DNA of 19,245 nt. Origin: DATKZH01 sp964475955 (GTDB lineage Bacteria; Planctomycetota; Planctomycetia; Pirellulales; Thermoguttaceae). The stretch spans positions 1 to 19,245 of the forward strand of contig CAYYZY010000153.1 in assembly GCA_964475955.1 (NCBI GenBank). Reading direction: 5' to 3'. Of this stretch, positions 13,955 through 19,245 are shown in pieces. Within the stretch, counting starts at the first letter, position 1. Each line of letters starts with the position of its first letter. The position numbers were made by a program, and so were the translations under genes. The notes below the pieces were generated by a model. That model was not told where the DNA came from. It saw nothing but the letters and a program-made list of their open reading frames with translations, and ran no database searches.

Positions 13955-16129
13955 ATGGCCTTCGTCAACCCCCTGCTGCTTGCCGGAACTGCGCTGGTCG
14001 CGATCCCGATCGTGCTGCACTTGGCCATGCGCCGCAGGCCCCGGCACTTCGAGTTCCCGGCGATCCGCTTCGTCCAGAGCCGGCACGACGTGAACCAGCG
14101 GCGCCTGCGCCTGCGCCACCTGCTGCTCCTCTTGCTGCGCGCGCTGGCCATCGCCCTGTTGGCCCTCGCGCTGGCGCGGCCGAGCGTGAAGTTGGCAGGC
14201 CGTTTCGGGAGCCAGGAGGCCCCGGTGGCGGCGGCGCTGGTCTTCGACACGTCGCCCCGCATGGACTACCAGCACGAGAATCGCACGCGGCTCGAGGCCT
14301 CCCAGGAACTCGGCCTGTGGCTGTTGGCGCAACTGCCGCCCGAAAGCCGGATCGCGGTGGTCGACGGCGGCCCGGGGCCCGCGGCCTTCCAGGTCGACCG
14401 CGGGGCGGCCAAGCACCGGATCGAGCGGCTGTCGACCGTGGCCGGCGCCCGCCGTCTCGCGACCGTGCTCGACGACGCCGTGAAGCTGTTGGCCGAGAGC
14501 GAGCCGCTGGGGCGCGAGGTCTACGTATTCACCGACCTGGCCCGGGTGGCCTGGCCGCGCGAGTCGGCCGCCCGGCTCCGCGACCGCTTGGAGCGGATGG
14601 CCGACGTGGGGGTCCACGTCGTCGACGTCGGCGTCGCCGAGCCGGTCAATACCGCGCTGGGCGACCTGCGGCTTTCCGGCCAGGTGTTGTCGCGCCAGGG
14701 GAGCTTGCGGATCGAGACCGACGTGTTCCATCGCGGCCCCGAGACGGAGCGGAGCGTCGAGCTCTACCTGCTCGAGTCGGGCGCCCCGCAACAAGGGGAG
14801 AATTCGCGCGAGCCGCAGAAGACGGGCCAGACGCTCGTCACGCTCGGTCCCAGCGAGGCGCAGCAGGTGCAGTTCGAGACCCGGCTGGGAGTCGGCACGC
14901 ATCAGGGGTACGTGGCGATCGCCGGGCAGGATGGGCTGGCGTGCGACGACCGGCGGTTCTTCACCGTCGAGGTGAAGCCGGCCTGGAAGGTGCTGATCGC
15001 CGCGCCCGAGCCGGCCGACCGGTTCGCCCTGTTCCTCAGCCAGATGCTCGCGCCGGAGGCGCTTCGCCGGTCGGGCCGGGCCCCCTTCGACTGCCGCGTG
15101 ATCGCGATCGACGAGCTGCCGCAACACGCGCTGGAGCCGTACGCGGCCGTGTGCCTGGTCGACCCCACGCCTTTGGAGGCCGACACCTGGGCGAAGCTCG
15201 CCGAGTTCGTCGCCGACGGCGGCGGCCTGGGGGTCTTCCTGGGACGCAAGGCCGGCCGCGTTGCGTCGTTCAACCAGGCCGAGGCCCAGCAGCTTTTGCC
15301 CGCCCCGCTGGTGCGCCAGGCGGTGCGGCGCGACGGCGACGTCCACCTGGCGCCGCAGGACTTCGGGCACCCGATCCTCGCCGACTTCCGCGACTCGGCC
15401 GACGCGATCCCCTGGCAAGACATGCCGGTCTTCCGCTACTGGCAGCTCGGGAAGCCGGCCCGGGGCGTCGACGTGGTCGTCCCGCTGAACGACGGCCAGC
15501 CGGCCATCCTGGATCGGCCGGTGGGCAAGGGCCGCGTGCTCACCATGACCACGCCGGTCTCCGACGATCCGAACGACCCCGACCCGTGGAACCTCCTGCC
15601 GGTCGGGGTGCAAGGCCAGTCGTGGCCGTTCTTCATCCTCGTCAATCGCATGGGCTCGTACCTGGTCGGCGGCGCCGATTGGCAACTGAACTACTTCGCC
15701 GGACAGACGGCCGTCGTCCACCTCGACCCCCTCCGAAGTCTGCCCTCGTACGTGTTGACTTTCCCCGGCGCCGACGAAGACGTCGACCTGCGACTCAACG
15801 CCGACTTGAAGAACCACCTGCTGACGGTCACGGCGACCGGCCAGTTGGGCAACTACGCGATCCGGGCACATGCGGGCGGCGCCGAGCTTGCCCACGGGTT
15901 CAGCGTCAACCTCGCCCGGGAAGAGACTCGACTCGAACGCATCTCGGACGAGGACCTCGCCGCCCTGTTCGATCCCGTGCCTTGCCAGTTGGCGCGCGAC
16001 CGCGGCCAACTCGAAGCGGGGCGCAGCCGCCAGCGCGTGGGCCGGGAGCTGTTCGCGTCGCTGATCCTCCTGGTCGCCCTCGCCTTGGGCATCGAGCACG
16101 TGCTGGCCAACCGCTTCTATCGAGAATGA
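13955..16129 (+). CDS. BatA-like membrane protein with VWA-type domain
   Basis: A 724-residue inner-membrane protein. The N-terminus is the BatA signature: a first membrane helix (PLLLAGTALVAIPIVLHLAM), RRRPRHFEFPAIRFV, then a second helix (LLLLLLRALAIALLALAL). A VWA-like domain follows from about 92, but its metal site reads DTSPR (98-102), so the last Ser of DxSxS is Arg and metal binding is doubtful. The middle of the protein has a GATase-like part (KVLIAAPEP, FVADGGGLGVFLGRKAG). One membrane helix closes the C-terminus (ASLILLVALALGIEHVLA). It is most likely periplasm-facing and partners MoxR and the next gene. It starts 9 bases after DUF58. Its TGA stop lies in the first unit of a small heptad array. 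Confidence 0.88.
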   Translation: MAFVNPLLLAGTALVAIPIVLHLAMRRRPRHFEFPAIRFVQSRHDVNQRRLRLRHLLLLLLRALAIALLALALARPSVKLAGRFGSQEAPVAAALVFDTSPRMDYQHENRTRLEASQELGLWLLAQLPPESRIAVVDGGPGPAAFQVDRGAAKHRIERLSTVAGARRLATVLDDAVKLLAESEPLGREVYVFTDLARVAWPRESAARLRDRLERMADVGVHVVDVGVAEPVNTALGDLRLSGQVLSRQGSLRIETDVFHRGPETERSVELYLLESGAPQQGENSREPQKTGQTLVTLGPSEAQQVQFETRLGVGTHQGYVAIAGQDGLACDDRRFFTVEVKPAWKVLIAAPEPADRFALFLSQMLAPEALRRSGRAPFDCRVIAIDELPQHALEPYAAVCLVDPTPLEADTWAKLAEFVADGGGLGVFLGRKAGRVASFNQAEAQQLLPAPLVRQAVRRDGDVHLAPQDFGHPILADFRDSADAIPWQDMPVFRYWQLGKPARGVDVVVPLNDGQPAILDRPVGKGRVLTMTTPVSDDPNDPDPWNLLPVGVQGQSWPFFILVNRMGSYLVGGADWQLNYFAGQTAVVHLDPLRSLPSYVLTFPGADEDVDLRLNADLKNHLLTVTATGQLGNYAIRAHAGGAELAHGFSVNLAREETRLERISDEDLAALFDPVPCQLARDRGQLEAGRSRQRVGRELFASLILLVALALGIEHVLANRFYRE

Positions 16130-16240
16130 TGAACGAGGAATGCGGAATGATGAATGAGCACCGCACGACCGAATGGTCCCGCGTCGTCCGTTTCCCGTCG
16201 CATTCCACGATTCATCCTTCATCCTTCATCGTTCATCCTT
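16126..16240 (+). repeat. Inverted pair of short heptad arrays without a gene
   Basis: Left arm (16126-16160): five 7-base units, ATGATGA, ACGAGGA, ATGCGGA, ATGATGA and ATGAGCA. Right arm (about 16201-16240): GATTCAT, CCTTCAT, CCTTCAT, CGTTCAT and a partial CCTT. The arms are inverted relatives; GATGAACGA (16128-16136) and TCGTTCATC (16229-16237) are exact reverse complements. About 40 unrelated bases lie between. The left arm covers the batA-like stop codon and the right arm ends 4 bases before the VWA start, matching the plan of the larger element at 12535-13045 but without its gene. Confidence 0.8.
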
Positions 16241-16244
16241 AACC

Positions 16245-18506
16245 ATGCGTTGGTCCCTCTACCCGATCGCCGACAGCTTCCTGCTCGTGGCCGCGGCTGC
16301 GCTGGTGCTGTTCGCGCTGTTGGTAGTGGGGCCGTCGCGGGAGAGGGTCGCCCGAGGCAGGCGCCGCCTGCTGCTCGGCCTTCGGGCGGGGGTGATCGCG
16401 CTGATCGTCGTGGCCATGCTGCGGCCGACGCTCGTGTACACGCGGACCGAGAAGGAGGCGGCGACGCTGGTCGTGCTGGTCGACGCCTCGCGGAGCATGA
16501 CCGTGCCCGACCAAGTGGGCGGCAAGACCCGTTGGGACGCTTTGCGCCGCACGCTGGCCGACGCGCAACCGGCGCTTTCCGCCTTGGACGAGGACGTGGA
16601 GCTGGCCGTCTTCACGTTCGACGCGGAGGCCCATCCGGCGGAGGTGCAGCGCGGCGTCGTTCGACTCCCCGACGCGCCGGACGGCGACGAGACGGCGATC
16701 GGCGCCGTCCTGGACGACGTGCTGCGCAGCCAGGCCGGCAAGCGCCTGCTGGGGATCGTCCTTCTGAGCGACGGCGCCCAGCGCAGCCGACCGGCCCGCG
16801 ACCTGGCCCCCCAAACCGCGGCCGCCCGGCTCAAGCCGTTGGGCTATCCGCTTTTCACGGTGCGGTTCGGCAAGGCGCGCGGGCTGGGCCAGGCCCGCGA
16901 CGTCGCCCTGAAGGACCTGGTGGCCAACCAGCGCGTGTTCGTCAAGAACGAGTTGACGGTCACCGGGCAGGTCCGCGCCGACGGGTTTGCAGGCCGCGAG
17001 GTCTCCGTGCAACTGCTCGTGGAAACCTCGCCCGGCAAGATGGAGCCGCAAGACCAAAAGAACCTCAAGGTGATGGCCGACGGCGAGCTGATCCCCGTCA
17101 CGTTCGCCTACGTGCCGCAACTGCCCGGCGAAGTGAAGATCGCGCTGGAGGTGGTTCCCCAGCCGGGCGAGTTGGTGACGACGAACAACCGGCTGAGCAC
17201 GTTCGTCAACGTGCTCAAGGGCGGGCTGAACGTGCTGTATCTCGAGGGATTCCCGCCGCGGTACGAGCAGAAATTCCTCCGGCGCGCGTTGGACGCCTCG
17301 GAGGACATCGGTGTGGAGACCCTCCACATCGATCCCCGTCGGCCCGAAATGCGCCCCGCCGACCTGCCCGAACGCTTCAAACCCGGCAAGTTCGAGGTCT
17401 ACATCCTGGGCGATCTCGACGCGTCGGTCTTCCGCGACGGCGAGCTGGCCCAGTTGGCCGAGACGGTCTCGCAAGGGGCCGGCTTGATCATGCTGGGCGG
17501 CTTCCACAGCTTCGGCCCCGGCGGCTACGCGGAAACGCCGCTCGCCAACGTGCTGCCGGTCCGCATGAACCGGTTCGAGCGTCAGGGGCTCGACGACGAG
17601 ATCTCGGAGGACCTGCACGTGCCGGGCCCCCTGAAGATGACGCCTACCCAGATCGGCAAGCTCCATTTCACGCTGATGCTGGCCGACGAGGCCCGCAAGA
17701 ACCTGGAAGCCTGGTCGCAACTGCCGCCGCTCGACGGCGCGAATCGATTTCGCCCTGAGGCGATCCGCCCCCTCGCGCTGGTGCTGGCCGAGACCGGCTC
17801 GGCCCAGCCGCTGTTGGTTGCGCACGAATTCGGCCGCGGCCGCGCCATGGCCTTCGCCGCCGACACCACCTGGCACTGGTGGATGCGCGGGCACGAGGCC
17901 GAGCACAAGCGGTTCTGGCGCCAGGTCGTGTTGTGGTTGGCGCGCAAGGACGAGGGGCTGGAATGCCGCGTTTGGATCAAGCTCGCCGGGCGGCGATTCC
18001 GGCCCGGCGGACGCGTCGAGTTCAGCGTGGGGGCGCAGTCGCCGACCGGAGGCCCCGTCGACGACGCCGACTATCGGGCCGAAGTCGTCCTCCCCGACGG
18101 GAGCAAGCAGGCCCTGCAATTGGTCCGCGCGACCGGCCAAAGGAACGGCTCCTTCCAGGCCACGGAGATGCCCGGCGACTACACCATTCACGCCAGCGCC
18201 GCGGCCGACGGCGAGCCGCTGGGCGAGACCCGCTCGCGGTTCCTCGTGGTCGAGGAGGACCTGGAACTCGACAACGCCGCGGCCGACGCCACGACGCTCG
18301 AAAGCCTGGCCGCGATGACCGGCGGCCGGTCGCTCGTGTCCGAAGAGCTGCCCGCCCTGATCGAGCGCCTCGCCCGAGACGCCGAGGCCCTCCAGGTCCG
18401 CACCGAGATCAAGCGGCCGCTGTGGGACACCTGGAGCTTCTTCCTGCTGCTGGTCGGCGCGCTGGCGACCGAGTGGTACTTGCGCAAACGGTGGGGGCTG
18501 GTGTGA
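16245..18506 (+). CDS. VWA-domain membrane protein with GATase-like domain
   Basis: A 753-residue inner-membrane protein. Two N-terminal helices (about 11-28 and 43-60) are followed by a VWA domain whose MIDAS motif DASRS (80-84) is complete, with TAIGAVLDDVL and LLSDGAQRS supplying further conserved positions. After a β-sandwich-like stretch (about 230-320) there is a GATase-like domain (LNVLYLEGFPPRYEQKFL, GAGLIMLGGFHSFGPGGY), then a further β-rich region. A C-terminal membrane helix (WSFFLLLVGALATEWYL) ends the protein. It is the last gene of the moxR operon. Its intact metal site contrasts with the altered one in the BatA-like neighbour, so it is the likelier ligand-binding VWA partner. 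ATG 16245 is the natural start; the frame upstream runs through repeat DNA. No Shine-Dalgarno precedes it. Confidence 0.9.
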   Translation: MRWSLYPIADSFLLVAAAALVLFALLVVGPSRERVARGRRRLLLGLRAGVIALIVVAMLRPTLVYTRTEKEAATLVVLVDASRSMTVPDQVGGKTRWDALRRTLADAQPALSALDEDVELAVFTFDAEAHPAEVQRGVVRLPDAPDGDETAIGAVLDDVLRSQAGKRLLGIVLLSDGAQRSRPARDLAPQTAAARLKPLGYPLFTVRFGKARGLGQARDVALKDLVANQRVFVKNELTVTGQVRADGFAGREVSVQLLVETSPGKMEPQDQKNLKVMADGELIPVTFAYVPQLPGEVKIALEVVPQPGELVTTNNRLSTFVNVLKGGLNVLYLEGFPPRYEQKFLRRALDASEDIGVETLHIDPRRPEMRPADLPERFKPGKFEVYILGDLDASVFRDGELAQLAETVSQGAGLIMLGGFHSFGPGGYAETPLANVLPVRMNRFERQGLDDEISEDLHVPGPLKMTPTQIGKLHFTLMLADEARKNLEAWSQLPPLDGANRFRPEAIRPLALVLAETGSAQPLLVAHEFGRGRAMAFAADTTWHWWMRGHEAEHKRFWRQVVLWLARKDEGLECRVWIKLAGRRFRPGGRVEFSVGAQSPTGGPVDDADYRAEVVLPDGSKQALQLVRATGQRNGSFQATEMPGDYTIHASAAADGEPLGETRSRFLVVEEDLELDNAAADATTLESLAAMTGGRSLVSEELPALIERLARDAEALQVRTEIKRPLWDTWSFFLLLVGALATEWYLRKRWGLV

Positions 18507-18527
18507 GCCCTATCCGTCCGGGCGCCT

Positions 18528-18547
18528 CCGCCCCCCCGCCGGGGCGG
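18528..18547 (+). terminator. Weak GC-rich hairpin after the moxR operon
   Basis: CCGCCCC (18528-18534) pairs with GGGGCGG (18541-18547) around a 6-base loop, 22 bases after the last stop codon. Only a short broken T-stretch (TTCT) follows, so it may need Rho or may not terminate at all. Confidence 0.35.
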
Positions 18548-18599
18548 TTCTCCGGCAGCAGGGCGGGCATCGGTGGCGCAAAGATGCCAAGATGGAATC

Positions 18600-18629
18600 G
18601 ACCTGGTACACTGAGACCTGGTACACTGA
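18600..18629. repeat. Perfect 15-bp tandem duplication
   Basis: GACCTGGTACACTGA occurs twice back to back (18600-18614 and 18615-18629). It lies in the non-coding tail. It could be a recent slippage product or a paired protein-binding site. Confidence 0.8.
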
Positions 18630-19245
18630 ATGGTCTAGACGCTCATCCATCGTTCAGCCCGACGCACCTCCGAAGTCGGACGATTGGGGGCGTCGATTGG
18701 CGGAGAATCGACGGGGCACGGGGCGTGGATCCGCAGGTCGTCGGCTCTCCCCCCAAAATGGCCCCACGGGCACGAGGGTCGCCCGCACCCGGGGAGCGGT
18801 CCGACTTGTTGGCTGGCGTCAGGGTGGCGGATTGCCAACCACCCCAAATTGGTCGGTTGGGACCCAAAAAAGGGCACCGCCTGCCGAGCCGTTTCCCGAA
18901 TAAGGGATGGGAGGACATGTCGGCAGACGGCCACGTCGGCCGACGACGGGCTCCGATCCCGCGCGGCTCGTCCGATCTTCCCTACGCGCGGCTACGTAAT
19001 GCGCCTGGGTCGGGACAACGGCTGGCACGGGCCCCGAATCGGGGAGGGATGTGCGGTTTGCATGGATTGGGTGGATTTCGGAAAGGGTGCCCCACGCCCC
19101 CCACCCCAACCTCGTACGAAAGCGCGAGATCGACCAACGGCCGACTTCGACGGGAAGCGGGGCAAAACGCGCAATCACTTTGGGAAATCGGGACACCGCT
19201 CCGGGCTGCCCAATCCCGCATCCGAGTCGAACCTGCGCTGTCGTA

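Larger units (their letters stand above)
18507..19245. other. Non-coding tail region
   Basis: I see no gene in the last 739 bases. Short open frames on both strands lack family resemblance and start signals. The region holds a weak terminator-like hairpin (18528-18547), a perfect 15-bp tandem duplication (18600-18629) next to an 8-bp palindrome (GTCTAGAC, 18633-18640), and a small inverted repeat CCAACC / GGTTGG (18835-18840 and 18855-18860). I checked for tRNA-like arms and found none. Confidence 0.55.

Noticed and set aside
12890..16222. A 1110-codon open frame on the minus strand opposite the DUF58 and BatA-like genes
   Set aside because: It mirrors two well-supported genes, has no family resemblance, begins in repeat DNA and is expected from the strong G/C bias at third codon positions.
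16173..16244. Upstream start for the VWA gene
   Set aside because: The extra residues are encoded by the heptad arm (HDSSFILHRSS type) and the membrane-protein N-terminus begins at 16245.
18900..19245. tRNA-like segments (e.g. GTTCGACTC on the minus strand near 19225)
   Set aside because: No matching T-stem, acceptor stem or anticodon arm could be paired around it.

Overview
The window looks like chromosomal DNA of a planctomycete, probably of the Pirellulales type. The reasons are very high G+C, long spurious antisense frames, a secreted β-barrel protein of the planctomycetal BBP7 kind, a two-module DUF4159 protein with squalene-cyclase-like repeats, and a MoxR / DUF58 / BatA-like / VWA operon of the sort common in that phylum. 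This placement is inference from gene content, since no marker gene is present.

Layout. 1-821 is non-coding with two short hairpins. 822-2144 (+) encodes a secreted β-barrel-like protein and ends in a good intrinsic terminator. After two palindromes comes a minus-strand pair: a SNF2-family helicase (2363-4207) and an uncharacterised 200-residue protein (4214-4819). Divergent from these are a small coiled-coil protein (5116-5598) and a PQQ/BamB-like β-propeller lipoprotein (6015-7319). Next are a GcvH-like lipoyl carrier (7559-8026) and an overlapping two-cluster ferredoxin-type protein (8016-8903). A minus-strand DUF4159 protein (8971-11373) faces the operon moxR (11517-12536), DUF58 (13049-13945), batA-like (13955-16129) and a VWA membrane protein (16245-18506). 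18507-19245 has no recognisable gene.

How the genes work together. In other bacteria MoxR AAA+ ATPases act with VWA proteins as chaperone-like assemblies, usually at the membrane. Here the DUF58 and the two membrane-anchored VWA-type proteins are the likely partners, and the divergent DUF4159 protein is probably an exported associate. The GcvH/ferredoxin pair is translationally coupled and probably forms a small redox or lipoyl-carrier module.

The most unusual content is a set of 7-bp tandem arrays at three intercistronic junctions. (1) 27 units of GGGAGYR follow the β-propeller gene. (2) A pair of inverted arrays, about 7 units of AGTGGCA and 9 units of CCACYYG, bracket a 121-residue four-helix-bundle (23S rRNA intervening-sequence-type) gene inserted between moxR and DUF58. 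(3) A small inverted pair of ATGATGA-type and CCTTCAT units lies between batA and vwa with no gene inside. In all three the array begins on the stop codon of the upstream gene, and at the two paired sites the other arm ends 3-4 bases before the next start codon. The unit sequence differs at each site while the 7-bp period and placement are shared. I read this as one family of intercistronic elements, with the four-helix protein as its candidate autonomous member. Its plan (complementary ends, ORF in the loop) resembles 23S rRNA intervening sequences but lies outside rRNA.
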